NCBI GenBank assembly: GCA_004431415.1
Contig: QPMI01000489.1
Coordinates: forward strand, 55,710 to 119,709
DNA from: Cyanophora paradoxa
Taxonomy: Eukaryota > Glaucocystophyceae > Cyanophorales > Cyanophoraceae
Length of the DNA stretch: 64,000 nucleotides
Reading direction: 5' to 3'
Under the pieces are notes generated by a model, which did no database searches, was not told where the DNA came from, and saw only the letters and a list, made by a program, of their open reading frames with translations. Below are positions 31,336 to 41,252 of the stretch, piece by piece. How positions within the stretch are numbered: position 1 is the stretch's first letter; each line of letters begins with the position of its first letter. Made by a program: the position numbers and the translations under genes.

Positions 31336-32543
31336 ATGGCACTCACTGGAACTACCCTGAAGGAACTCCTCGTAACTCCCGGTTCCGATCAAATTTATCT
31401 TTCCCCTGGTCTCCAAATCGGAACCAACCCCAAATACAAACCATTCCTCGAGCAAGTTCGTCCCGGGGCAACACTTTTGGCTTCAAGAATACCGCTTACT
31501 TTGATCTACCTCGCAAGCAACTCCTTGCTGGTGTTTCGCTCTATTTCAAGATTGCCACTGGTGGTGGTGTAGCCTGCACCCTCCCCAATGGTGGTTCTTC
31601 TTTTATTAATGAGGTCCGTTTCGTTCATGGTGGTTTCAAGTATATTATCCCTGGTGATTGGATCACTGTAAACGCCCTGGTCGATAATGATCACGCTACC
31701 ATGAGCAGCATGTATGCTTCTCTCGGTTACTTCAAAGAGACAGATCGTGAAAGCACAGATGAAGCAATGGAATACATCGTTAGAATCCCCGCTGCTTTCT
31801 GGGAAGAAGCTTATTTCCCATTATGTACGCTAGCCGATATGCCAACAATCGAGGTTGATTTCCGTGATGCTGCGATTGTCCAAGTTCCGGCTGGTGGATC
31901 TGTAACCTTTGCGGATTGCTCTCTGATCTGCCAATTCGTAAACATTGCTTCGGCTGAGGCTGAGACACTCCTTAAAATGGCGAACGAACAAGGTGGCATT
32001 CGCATCCCGATCACAGAGGTCATTCACAAGAAGACCCGAGCGCTCAAAACCGCTGATGCTGGTGAATCTGTTGAGGTTACACTCGCTAATGTTTCTGGTC
32101 TGGTTCACTCGATTCTGATGACTGTTCGAGAGGTGAACAAACTTAACACCTACACTCACTCGGATTTCTGCGGTCATGAATCTGCTGTTAAGATTGATCA
32201 GTTCCAGATCTTCCACAACAATCGCTCCCTGGATATATCTAACAAACCCATTTCCGGTTTCCTCTCTGCTGTCAATCACATTCCTTCTCACTACAAGGGT
32301 GTTACTGTGGGCAATACCACGTACGGATTCGAGTCTGGAAATGTTTACGGAATTGTTCTTTCCAAGTCTGGAAAAGATTCGCTTCGGAACTCGGTTATGG
32401 GTTACCAGGATTTCTTCAACAGCAGCTCGAGTTACATGGATCTCACTGTTTCCGGATGCACTGATGCCGCTCCTGTTCAGGTTGATATCTATGCCCTCCG
32501 ACACAATGTTATGGTACTTAATGGCTACAACATCTCTACCTGA
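31336..32543 (+). CDS. Major capsid protein (double jelly-roll type), element 1, one apparent frameshift
   Basis: Starts with ATG at 31336 (ALTGTTLKELLVTPGSDQIY). The frame shifts by one base in CGTCCCGGGGCAAC (31462-31475) and continues NTFGFKNTAYFDLPRKQLLA to the stop at 32543. With one base restored it is 402 aa. Beta-rich throughout, ending MVLNGYNIST; the similar end in element 2 is LVMNANGLSRISA. The two capsid genes share EVNKLNTYTHSD-like and NNNYLYSN/NNRSLDIS-like C-terminal segments. Gene position beside the penton-like protein and ATPase supports the call. The break is probably a missing G in a homopolymer. Confidence 0.82.
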
Positions 32544-32640
32544 AAGTCTCGAACTTCTAAAGTTCTTTTCTTTTGTTAGTGTAGGAAGCGCAATTATTTG
32601 TAGGTGTGTACTTTATTTTGTTTTTTATCTTATTACTGTA

Positions 32641-33399
32641 ATGGATAACACAGTAAATCTTGATGATATTCCGGAGTTCGATCCGAGTAAGACGGTTCGA
32701 ATCCCGACAAGAATTTTGAATGTTGGTCGCTCCAATACAGGTAAGACAATGTTCACAAAATACTTACTTTACGAGCTTCGTGACAAGATCGATCAAATCG
32801 TTATATTTAGTTCAACAGCTTTTACTGGACAATTCAATGACATCACCCATCCCGATAACATCTATGAAGAGTGGGATGATAACATTGTTTTGAGATTGAT
32901 CAGTATGCAAAAGAAACGAATTGAGAATAACGAAAAGCGAAATAACCTAGTTATCATACTCGATGACATGATAGGTTCAAATTTGGATATGCATAATTCG
33001 GCTGTGTTATCTAAATTAGTAACGAGTGGAAGACATTATTCAATCTCGGTAATCTTTAATGTTCAGCGTTTGTGTTCTATTTCTACTACCATTCGTCGCA
33101 ATGTGGAGTTCGTTGTATTTTTCAATATTCTTGGGAACGAGAAAGAGTTCAATTGCGCCTTTGATGAGTACAATGGTGGTTTGGATAAGAAGACCTACAA
33201 GGAATTGCATAGACTATGGGGTTATAATTACCAAACTGTCATAGCTAGCCTGCAAGGTTATGATATCAAGACCTATACTGATAGAGCAGTACTCACTGAT
33301 GATGATATAAAGGGCTTTAAGAAGTTTGTGAAGAGAAAAGCAATTAAAAGGAGTCAGATGGCTCGGATTCAGCGAGAAATGACCACAATCAGTGTGTAA
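32641..33399 (+). CDS. Genome-packaging ATPase (FtsK-HerA / A32 type), element 1
   Basis: The ATG at 32641 is chosen because the conserved N-terminus follows at once (DNTVNLDDIPEFDPSKTVRI), although the frame is open upstream through the capsid gene. 252 aa. Walker A is NVGRSNTGKTMF; Walker B is LVIILDDMIGS; a sensor-like stretch reads SKLVTSGRHYSISVIFNVQR. It pumps DNA into the capsid. It lies about 100 bp downstream of the capsid gene on the same strand. Confidence 0.9.
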   Translation: MDNTVNLDDIPEFDPSKTVRIPTRILNVGRSNTGKTMFTKYLLYELRDKIDQIVIFSSTAFTGQFNDITHPDNIYEEWDDNIVLRLISMQKKRIENNEKRNNLVIILDDMIGSNLDMHNSAVLSKLVTSGRHYSISVIFNVQRLCSISTTIRRNVEFVVFFNILGNEKEFNCAFDEYNGGLDKKTYKELHRLWGYNYQTVIASLQGYDIKTYTDRAVLTDDDIKGFKKFVKRKAIKRSQMARIQREMTTISV

Positions 33400-33645
33400 A
33401 AGGACGATTTTTGAGAAATGTTGTATAATAAGGTAGCTTGAAATACTGTGGGGATTGCACAGTTGCGTAGAGCTTAAACAGCGCTTCAAACCGATATGCA
33501 GAACGTTGCGAGATCATAATCTGGTGATGAGATACAAGCGTTTGAAGATGCCGATAATCGATTTACCGAAACTTCGGTGAAACGTGAGCGAAACTTGAAC
33601 CGTGAGATCATATACCCTACTATGGTTTATTCCCCGGGTTTTCAT

Positions 33646-33729
33646 GGCGCATTTAATGGCGCATTTAATGGCGCATTTAATGGCGCATTTTATGGCGCAT
33701 TTTATGGCGCATTTTATGGCGCATTTGAT
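33646..33729. repeat. 12-bp tandem array, seven units (GGCGCATTTAAT/GGCGCATTTTAT)
   Basis: Seven units: three ending AAT, three TTAT variants, one GAT. Exactly 84 bp; a multiple of three, so it reads as a Gly-Ala-Phe repeat if translated. Confidence 0.9.
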
Positions 33730-33788
33730 GAAAAGTCCCTACTCTGTGGCATGAACCAATCAGAAGCCAGCAAATTTAAAATTAATAT

Positions 33789-33890
33789 ATGAGGTATTAT
33801 CTGAGATATAATCTGAGGTATTATCTGAGATATAATCTGAGGTATTATCTGAGGTATTATCTGAGGTATTATCTGAGATGTTATCTGTGA
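33789..33890. repeat. 12-bp tandem array (CTGAGGTATTAT / CTGAGATATAAT)
   Basis: About eight alternating units of two 12-bp types, directly after the first array. Confidence 0.85.
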
Positions 33891-34330
33891 TATAAACCTG
33901 GGGAGAAGTTGAAGGGGGATACAACAAAACAAGTAGCACACCAATCAGATTGCGTCACACATATATACATATACATCATGACAATATACACATCGCCGTG
34001 ATCGTCATGATCTCCCGAATAAGCCGGTGTGTCATATATATCAGATACATATACATCATCATCATGACGTCATATATGAATATATATCACATATACACAA
34101 ATTGATATGTTATAGGTTTGACTATAAATCGATTTCCTATGATATATATGATATATATTACAGTGATATATTGACGTATATACGATTCAAAAACAATTAA
34201 AATTCTATTGTTTTTATTGTCGTTTCTATTGTTGTTTCTAGTGTAACAAATACAGTAAAAAATCGTTCAAAAAATACAGTAAAAATGAGAGGTTTTTCTT
34301 TCGAGGTTTTAACTAAACTTACTTAGTTAT

Positions 34331-34733
34331 TCATGGGAGACACGGCGGATAAAAAGGATATAACTTCGATTAAATATAATTAATCGAGATTATGATATAA
34401 CTTCGATAAATAAGATTTAAGATATAACTTCGATTAATTCGATTTTTGTTACTGAGGCTTACTGAGATTTAGTGAGATTTGGAATTGGGTTACTGTGAAT
34501 GGTTTGTTTTTCTTGGGAATTGTTTTGGAGACACGGCGCATAAAAAAGATATAACTTCGATAAGATATAATTAATCGAGATTATGATATAACTTCGATTA
34601 ATTCAATGTTTCTTACTGAGGCTTACTGAGATTTACTGATATTCAAGATTGGGTTACTGGGAATGGTTTGTTTTCTGATTTGTTTTTGATTTTTTCGCGG
34701 GTATTTTTTTGGAGACACGGCGCAGTGCTGAGC
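34331..34733. repeat. Element 1 right TIR
   Basis: Inverted copy of 23194-23598, ending GGAGACACGGCGCAGTGCTG then AGC. Differs from the left copy by scattered substitutions and small indels. Confidence 0.9.
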
Positions 34734-34739
34734 TCCATT
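34734..34739. repeat. Target-site duplication of element 1 (right), TCCATT
   Basis: Matches 23188-23193. Confidence 0.85.
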
Positions 34740-35827
34740 GCCTTTGCGGGCGTCTCTGTGATGACCAATGCGCGGTGACGACCAGGGCGGCACTGGATCA
34801 TCAAATCGGATTCCACGTGATCCGGGCTGTCCGTGACACGCATTTTCCACGAGCAGGTCCGCCTGGAGTTGTAGAGCAGTCGAAGGCTCGCCCCCCTCTC
34901 TCGCGCAGACTCTGCTAGGTACGCAAGGTCAACAGGTCGCACGAATCCATCCATAGCCACAATGCGAGATGCTTGCATCACACCCCTCCAGAGACCCACG
35001 CAGCGCTCGTTGCGAGGGAGTGATCGCACGCCGAAGTCAAGGCCAACAGGCTCGAGAGTCCCACTCGAAGTCAGATGCTTCGTGAGCGACGAAATTTCAT
35101 CGAGGACCACCAAGATAGGTGTCCGGTCCTTCCAGTCCTCAAGCACTTTGTGCAGAGAATCCAACGTGATGATAACGCACCTGCACTTCGGATGGCGGTA
35201 ACCGTACTCGCCGTGTGACCCCTTCGAGTGTTTCGGTGGCTTCTGAATGTCCATGTACAACACGGCGTTGTCCGGCAGGTTCGCGGCGTCCAGACGTCGC
35301 TTCAAATCACGGCTAAAAGCTCTACGACAGGTTACGAGAATCACGTGCCAGTCGCTTTCTAGGGCCGGCCGCAGGTATGTGTCGATGAGCGCCTGCGTTT
35401 TCCCAGTGTTGAGACCCGAGCAGATGACATCCACTTGAGCGTGGGTCGGCTGGGCTGGCAGCTCGCCGAAAGTGGAAGTTAGAATGTCGCGAGTCAGGAA
35501 GCGCTCGTCCACGAGCTCGTAGCTCACAGAGGACGGAACCATGTCTGCGGACTCGAGTGCGAGCAGAAGCGTCGGTAGCGCAATGTCAAATGCCACGGGC
35601 TGGGTTGGGTCTGTTAAATACTGCCCGAAAGCGCGCGCAGCGGACGAGCTGCCCTCAGGCTCCACCTCGATCCCATACGCGCGTATAGTGATCCTAAACG
35701 CGAATGCTGTCCCTGGACTCGCAATTAGGGGGCAGTTAATGAGTATTAGTATGGAGCCATCGGGCCCGGGCTGGAGATCTTGCACTCGACGGTGGTCGTG
35801 CAAGTCGATGCTGATGCGCAGAGCCTG
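34734..35827 (-). pseudogene. Origin-binding-type helicase, central part with ATPase core
   Basis: Second segment of the split gene, entered in frame at 35827 (residue 200) and left mid-codon at 34734 (residue 564). Contains Walker A ICSGLNTGKTQ (about residues 335-344), VTCRRAFSRDL (motif Ia region), IITLDSLHKV, Walker B VVLDEISSL (D442-E443), and ASRIVAMDG (motif III region). This ordered set is characteristic of the herpesvirus origin-binding-protein helicase superfamily, also found in several large DNA viruses. No stop or shift within the segment. Confidence 0.87.
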
Positions 35828-35833
35828 ACCAGC
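35828..35833. repeat. Target-site duplication of element 2 (left), ACCAGC
   Basis: Identical to 53720-53725; abuts the element terminus. Confidence 0.88.
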
Positions 35834-35904
35834 ACACATATAAAAACAAATATTATTATCCCTCGCGTTCCGCTCAGGATAATAATATTTGTTTTTATAT
35901 GTGT
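35834..35904. repeat. Terminal 71-bp palindrome of element 2 (left)
   Basis: Two perfect 28-nt arms (35834-35861 and 35877-35904; outer end ACACATATAAAAAC) around a 15-nt loop CTCGCGTTCCGCTCA. The AT-rich stem could fold into a terminal hairpin. Confidence 0.92.
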
Positions 35905-36166
35905 GTTACTATAAGTTATATAAAGATATTAGCATTTTTATCATAGTGTATATCGATATGTGATATGTATTCTATCGGTAGTTCGTAAATGAATCAATAA
36001 AAATAATATAAGTATCGTGGAATCTTTGTAAAATATGTATATATAATATGTAATCGCGATATAGCCGATATGTGTTTACGATGCGCGATGTGTATCTAAA
36101 ACAACTACAATGTGCTGCTTGGGACGCGCCTCATATAGTCATGTGTATCACCTACGTAGCTTCGAT

Positions 36167-37071
36167 AGGGTGGGGCGGGTGGGGTGAGGTGGGGCATTTT
36201 TTTGAATTCCCTAAAATGTTTCACTCCCAAAAATTCTTGGTCAAAAAAGACCCCACCCAACCCCACTTACCCCACCCTGTATTATTCTCTTTATCTATGA
36301 TTGATTTCAATGTAATTTAAATATAAATATGTATGATTGAGTATGTTAAATTAATACTGGGTGGGGTGTGAGGGTGGGGTGTGAGTGGTATCGGTATGGT
36401 AGTCCAATCTAAGATGGCACACATAAAATCATGATGTGTTATTTTTACTTCCGGTTTGATACTTATCGGACTTCGATAACTTCGATAGGGTGGGGCGGGT
36501 GGGGTGAGGTGGGGCATTTTTTTGAATTCCCTAAAATAATTCCCCTCAAAAATTCTTGGTCAAAAAAGACCCCACCCAACCCCACTTACCCCACCCTGTA
36601 TCTTTTATTATATTTATGATTGATTTCAATGTAATTAATGTATAAAGTATAGAGATTATGTATGTTAAATTAATACCGGGTGGGGTGTGAGGGTGGGGTG
36701 TGAAAGTGGTATCAGCCAACCATTTAATAATTACGATATTGAACCGACGTGATACCGACGAGATATGATATATTCAGATCGTATTAGAACGGCGCGATCA
36801 CTAAGAAAAACAAGTATCATGTGCTGTATATTTCGCGATCCCTGAATCGCGAATCGATAGGGTGGGGTGAGAAAGTGGGGCACCACCCTCACTGTATACA
36901 CTGTGATATGATCGCAATCCCGATGTAGCCTACTATGATATCGTGCGGACTTCGATAGGGTGGGGTAAGTGGGGTGAGGTGGGGCATTTTTTTGAATCCC
37001 TTAAATTTTTGGGGGTCAAATATTTTTGGGCAAAAAAGACCCCACCCAACCCCACCCTCCCCACCCTGTAT
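36167..37071. repeat. Three G-rich palindromic blocks in the left TIR
   Basis: Blocks at about 36167-36283, 36484-36600 and 36954-37071. Each starts GATAGGGTGGGG and continues GGGGTGAGGTGGGGCATTTT. A complementary arm of CAAAAAAGACCCCACC and ACCCCACCC follows, so each can form a long stem. G-runs could also form quadruplexes. Mirrored in the right TIR. Confidence 0.8.
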
Positions 37072-37298
37072 TACTTATCGATACACCTCACTTATTTCAA
37101 TGTATAAACTCTATTAAATTAGATAGTAAATATGTATAGAAATAACGAGATTGTAGTATAGGGTGGGGTGTAGGGTGGGGGCAAAATGCAAACTGAATCA
37201 GTGCGATATAATTTAGTGAACACAAAGTGGATATGAAGTGGATACGAAGTGGATACGAAGGGGATAAGTGCGCCCCGCCCACTATGCAAGATACATGC

Positions 37299-38519
37299 AA
37301 ACTACATGCGAGTTCTATGAAAACAATAACGATTTAGTCATGTATATATTTCGTATATATGTCCGCACCTCCGTGTGTGTGATCCCGCACAACTTTGCTT
37401 TTTTGTGTTTTTTTTGTTTTTTTTCGCATATCACGACATATACATATATACACCGGCGTCACCGACATATTCGGGGTCATCACATCGCGGCGATTCCGAA
37501 AACATATAGCATGCGATAGCGTAGTATTTTTACGTTGTCTGATCGTAATGTGATAAATTAGCTGTTATGGCTGATCGTAATGTGATAAGAGATCATCGAT
37601 AGTAGGCTGACAGTAGGCTGAGAGTAGGCTGATAGTAGGCTGACAGTAGACTGACAGTAGGCTGACAGGGTGATAGTATAGGCTGACAGGGTGATAGTAT
37701 AGGCTGACAGGCTGATAGTATAGGCTGACAGGCTGATAGTATAGGCTGACAGGCTGATAGTATAGGCTGACAGGCTGATAGTATAGGCTGACAGGGTGAT
37801 AGTATCGGCTGATAGTATAGGCTGACAGGATCAGGATTGGCTGATGACAGGCTGACAGGATCGGGATTGGCTGAGGACAGGCTGACAGGATCAGGATTGG
37901 CTATAATAAAGCGTGCTCAGGTTACGGTGTCCAATCAAAAACGCACACAATTCAATCGGCGAAAGGGGGCATACGGGAAAAGCGAAAGGGGGGATACCAA
38001 AACACCGATTTTCGATGGAAATCGTCAAACGCTTGTATCTCATCACCAGCTCATCACCCTGCAAAACTGAAAATAGCGCCGTGACCGTCTTAACGAGGCT
38101 AGCACGTCCATATAAGTTTCATAGGCTCAAAAAATAATGTGTAAAATGCATAGTTTTTAAAAATGCGATCGCGACTTCGCGGAGACCCCCCCTTTCGTTT
38201 TCCGGGCATAACTTTGGACAGCAAGCCGATCTCGGCGCGCTCTCAATTGCTACGTGCTCGTAACTTGCTTCCGGGCATGTTGGTGCTAGTTTGACTAGCT
38301 AACTCAACCGTGGCAAGAAGTGCAAATTCGCCATAGGCACAAGTGCCCGAAAATCGAGGTGTCCGCTACATTCTGAGAGCCGGCGCGCGTTCCCATGAGG
38401 CTCCACTAGTCATACTTTGCAACCGTGCGCGTATAGAGTAGTTCTACGCTACTACAAAGCGGCGCGGTCTGATTCGCAAAGGGCGCGATTTGGCGGCTAC
38501 GAAAGCACCGCGGCGCCTA
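37299..38519. other. Non-coding left arm of element 2
   Basis: 1.2 kb between TIR and integrase. Holds the 21-bp tandem array at 37603-37890, then mixed sequence that becomes GC-rich from about 38160, like the adjacent integrase gene and unlike the rest of the element. No supported gene. Confidence 0.55.
37603..37890. repeat. 21-bp tandem array (AGGCTGACAGGCTGATAGTAT)
   Basis: About a dozen degenerate units of GGCTGACAG(G)(C/G)TGATAGTAT, present only on the left side, inside the TIR. Confidence 0.85.
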
Positions 38520-39962
38520 CTACTTTCGTGGTCTCAAAGTCGCTTTTCGATCGCCATTAGCTACCGGCGCTACCGTTGCTACTTTTCTACTACTTCTTAA
38601 TGTAGCTTTGGTTTCCGGCGCTTTATAGCTCTCAGTTTGATTAGAGAACGACTTATACCATCGTTGGCTATTCACGCCGCCGGATAGCTTAGGCTCGGCG
38701 GCTGTTACTAGCCGCTGTAATTCTTTATTTACGCGTTTCTCTTTTTGCACGCGATCTTCTAATAGAGTGCCTTGCGGCACAGCCGCGGCGGCTTCTATGC
38801 CCTCTCTACGCAATTGCGCATCGACCCGCGCCTCGTCCTTTGCCGCTTCTAATGCATCTACTGTGGGCGCCATTAGGTAATCCACAGCTTGGACAGGCAA
38901 TAGCTCGTGGAAGGCAAAGCGACCCTCTACGCGATTGCCGTCCGGATCAGTTAGCATAAACTTATAGCCCTCGCGCGCGGCGACAGTATATACGATTCGG
39001 CTCCAATTGTTACCGCCCTTAGCGAATGGCGTCTTCTCGATCCGTAGCCTTACTGACATGCCCGGCTGAATCTGATCCAAATAAGCTATCGATTTCTTGA
39101 ATTTCGCATCTTCTTTTTGCACTATAAGCTTATAGTGACTCTCGTTGGTCTCGGCGGGCATATAGCCGGTCGCAGAGTGCACCGTATTATTATAATTATA
39201 TTCCAGAGACGAAAGGACATCTATAAATCGCGCCGTATTATTCGCGATGCAGTAGCTCGTGATCAGCCGCCGCATTTGCTTGTTAAATGCTTCTATGCGC
39301 CCTTGCGCGCGATGGTCGGCTGTGTCCGCTATCTGATGCTCGATAAACTGATTCTCGAAATATTTGCGCATAATATCATTGCGGAATTCGCTTCCCGCAT
39401 CGCTTTGCACTTTGAAAATTGGTCTCGGCGCCTTATTTTGCAGCTGTATAAAGGCGGCTAAGGTCGACGCCGCGGACTTATCCCGCATCGGGATAATGAA
39501 CCCGACCCGTAATGTGTTCTCCATAGCCGTGAGAAAAGCACTGTAATTATCATTATACTTCGAGTAAGCGGGAAAGAATAGCAGATCAATTACGTAGGTA
39601 TCGAGAGGCTGTCGGATCGGTATAGCAGGGTCTCGTTTGCGGGATAGGTGCGGCGCATTAATCTGAACGACCTCTTGCCGGCTATACCACTCTTGCAATT
39701 TCTTATAATTCTCATTGGGCAGCTCTTGCCGTAGCTTAGTGATCCCTTTGAAACCGGTTTGCGGATCGTAGAATTTACGCGCGATTTTCGATTGCTCCGG
39801 GACAGCAAGGGCTACGGGCACGTCGCGGGGCACCAAAGCCTTTAAATCAGACCGCTTTACTATGCGGCTCTCTTTATTCTCTTTCGGCACGGGGATCGGC
39901 AATGTGCTCCCCTCTAAATCTTGCGATCGTCTTACTATTGGCGGTCTTGACATCCTTGTCAT
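38520..39962 (-). CDS. Retroviral-type (rve) DD35E integrase of element 2
   Basis: An in-frame GTG at 40001 starts the open frame, but the ATG at 39962 (MTRMSRPPIVRRSQ) is more likely, giving 480 aa. Core motifs: TYVIDLLFFPAY (first Asp), FKVQSDAGSEFRND (second Asp), GRIEAFNKQMRR (Glu), with exactly 35 residues between the second Asp and the Glu. An N-terminal helical/zinc-free region and a C-terminal basic, SH3-like domain follow (PGMSVRLRIEKTPFAKGGNN). It is distinct from the element 1 enzyme. Codon and base composition are GC-richer than in the rest of the element, suggesting a separate origin. Confidence 0.9.
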   Translation of the reverse strand: MTRMSRPPIVRRSQDLEGSTLPIPVPKENKESRIVKRSDLKALVPRDVPVALAVPEQSKIARKFYDPQTGFKGITKLRQELPNENYKKLQEWYSRQEVVQINAPHLSRKRDPAIPIRQPLDTYVIDLLFFPAYSKYNDNYSAFLTAMENTLRVGFIIPMRDKSAASTLAAFIQLQNKAPRPIFKVQSDAGSEFRNDIMRKYFENQFIEHQIADTADHRAQGRIEAFNKQMRRLITSYCIANNTARFIDVLSSLEYNYNNTVHSATGYMPAETNESHYKLIVQKEDAKFKKSIAYLDQIQPGMSVRLRIEKTPFAKGGNNWSRIVYTVAAREGYKFMLTDPDGNRVEGRFAFHELLPVQAVDYLMAPTVDALEAAKDEARVDAQLRREGIEAAAAVPQGTLLEDRVQKEKRVNKELQRLVTAAEPKLSGGVNSQRWYKSFSNQTESYKAPETKATLRSSRKVATVAPVANGDRKATLRPRK

Positions 39963-40025
39963 CAGACAATAAAAAAGATCAATGTAACATTTTACATGCA
40001 CGAGGCAATAGAAGGTTTTGTTTGT

Positions 40026-40631
40026 TTACGGTAAATCAGAGAAGAAGATATTAGCAACGACACCATTTCGGTTGGCTCCATTTATATACCACATGTGGCT
40101 GTTACGACTCCACTTCGCTCCATTATCTTTTAAGAATTTACGCAACGTTGTGCGGCGTGTAATATTAATTCCATGCTCTTCGAATTTCCGATGATATTTG
40201 GACAGATCGCGTTTAACATGGAAATATAGAATGTCGATCGGTTGTTGTTCATGCTCACGCTTCATGGCTCTCACTACATCTACCATGCTATACTGAGTGC
40301 ATCTAACATGACCCCAGAAATCCACAACAGGTAAATATCCTCCTGTATCATCATCGACCAGGATGATATTATACCTATATCTGTAAGGGTTCCCAGTGGC
40401 TTTAACATAAGCGAATACGTTATCTGATGATCGGATTACTATTTTATGCGGTTCTTCAATGAAGAAGCCAATCGACTTCACATCTTCTCTACGAATGTAT
40501 GTATTCACAAATGAGAATTGAACATGCTCACTATCAAAGGAGAAAATGACATCTAACAGTTCCACCATGTTTAATGACATTTCAGAGAGAGGGAAACTAA
40601 TGATAGGGTTACCATTAAAGCGATAAGCCAT
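40026..40631 (-). CDS. Hypothetical 201-aa protein, element 2
   Basis: ATG at 40631 (AYRFNGNPIISFPLSEMSLN). Mixed alpha/beta with no clear family. The C-terminus LRKFLKDNGAKWSRNSHMWYI recalls the short G-A-x-W-x(n)-W-Y motif seen in DUF5710-like and some helicase accessory domains, which is only a resemblance. Lies between integrase and ATPase on the same strand. Confidence 0.55.
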   Translation of the reverse strand: MAYRFNGNPIISFPLSEMSLNMVELLDVIFSFDSEHVQFSFVNTYIRREDVKSIGFFIEEPHKIVIRSSDNVFAYVKATGNPYRYRYNIILVDDDTGGYLPVVDFWGHVRCTQYSMVDVVRAMKREHEQQPIDILYFHVKRDLSKYHRKFEEHGINITRRTTLRKFLKDNGAKWSRNSHMWYINGANRNGVVANIFFSDLP

Positions 40632-40770
40632 TGCCTTTTACTTTAAGCTGAGAAAATATTTTCCTGTTGCCTAAATGTAGCGCGTTCTCCTTAAATCATT
40701 TTGCGTTGCCCACGGGGCTTTCAATTTTTGACGATCCGCGGTGAGATTCTCACGTTTACTGTCAATAAAA

Positions 40771-41205
40771 TCAGGCTACCTGAGCGTTTATTGTCAAGAT
40801 TTTCACAATTGTTGTAAACTTTACAAGTAAATACTGTAAAACGCGCAATAAAAAAGGCGCAGTAAAAAAGGCGCAGTAAACGCGCAAATCATCGAGTATG
40901 ATTAACAGGTTACCGACTTTCTCCTTTTTCTTGATTCGCTCCTTGCGTTTCTGTATTATATTGTCGATCAGCTTATGATCGAAATCCTCATACAAATACG
41001 ATGTGACATTGTCATATTGATGGTTCCAGATCGTGGAAGCGAATATCATCACCGAATCTATCTTGTCCTCGTTGTGGTAAAGCAGGTATTTTAAGAATAC
41101 TGACTTACCTACTCCCGTTTTTCCGACAGCAAGTAAACGGCAAGGGAATGAAAGACTTGCCGGGTCGAATTCCGCAAGATCTTCTATACTCACGTTTCCA
41201 GTCAT
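40771..41205 (-). pseudogene. Truncated packaging ATPase, element 2
   Basis: ATG at 41205. N-terminus NVSIEDLAEFDPASLSFP and Walker A AVGKTGVGKSVFLKYLLY align with the element 1 ATPase (DIPEFDPSKTVRIP... NVGRSNTGKT). Walker B NLLIILDDL is present. From there (about 40890) the sequence is unrelated and stops at 144 aa. The about 100 residues carrying the sensor and arginine-finger region of the element 1 enzyme are missing. The replacement DNA contains a duplicated AAAAAAGGCGCAGTAAA and several ACTGTAAA/CAGTAAA motifs. Unlikely to work alone. Confidence 0.8.
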
Positions 41206-41252
41206 ATTTGCTTTCCCTTATAAGAAACAAAATAAAAATAAGATCTTTGTAT

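Larger units (their letters stand above)
33400..34330. other. Gene-poor right arm of element 1
   Basis: 930 bp between ATPase and right TIR. Holds two 12-bp tandem arrays (33646-33729 and 33789-33890) and AT-rich TATATA/CATCATGAC stretches at 33950-34190. A short frame (33577-33792) exists only because the first array lacks stops; not supported as a gene. Confidence 0.6.
23194..34733. mobile_element. Element 1: integrated Polinton-like/virophage-like element, 11,540 bp
   Basis: Boundaries are set by TIRs (23194-23598 and 34331-34733) flanked by a 6-bp target duplication TCCATT. Six base pairs is the duplication size typical of Polinton-type integrases. Cargo in order: integrase, polymerase-helicase-HNH fusion, small basic protein, 253-aa unknown, penton-like protein (all minus), then major capsid and packaging ATPase (plus), then a repeat-rich gene-poor arm. 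The element is AT-rich and intronless against GC-rich surroundings. It carries a full replication-integration-capsid set but no recognisable maturation protease. It interrupts the helicase gene at codon 564. Confidence 0.93.
35834..37298. repeat. Element 2 left TIR (1,465 bp)
   Basis: Matches 52254-53719 in inverse orientation with only a few differences, for example CAATG/CACTG near 36313 and a one-base C-run difference near 36541. Contains three G-rich palindromic blocks. Very low divergence argues for recent insertion or ongoing conversion between the ends. Confidence 0.93.

Noticed and set aside
33577-33792. 71-aa frame with Gly-Ala-Phe repeats
   Set aside because: It is produced by the 12-bp tandem array. 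No upstream promoter-like motif or conserved sequence supports translation.
34643-34733. Extension of the central helicase segment into element 1
   Set aside because: These residues are translated TIR. The coding sequence proper stops at the TCCATT duplication, and the frame continues at 23187.
36072-36320. 82-aa and 62-aa frames inside the element 2 TIR, mirrored at 52907-53481
   Set aside because: They arise from the G-rich palindromic modules. The frames differ between the two TIR copies because of a one-base indel, so they are not under coding constraint.
37097-37300. 67-aa frame near the inner end of the TIR, mirrored at 52270-52455
   Set aside because: Low-complexity translation of the repeat, with no motif; identical in both TIRs simply because the repeats are identical.
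37603-37890. Possible CRISPR array
   Set aside because: The 21-bp units are contiguous degenerate tandem repeats without unique spacers, in a eukaryotic mobile element.
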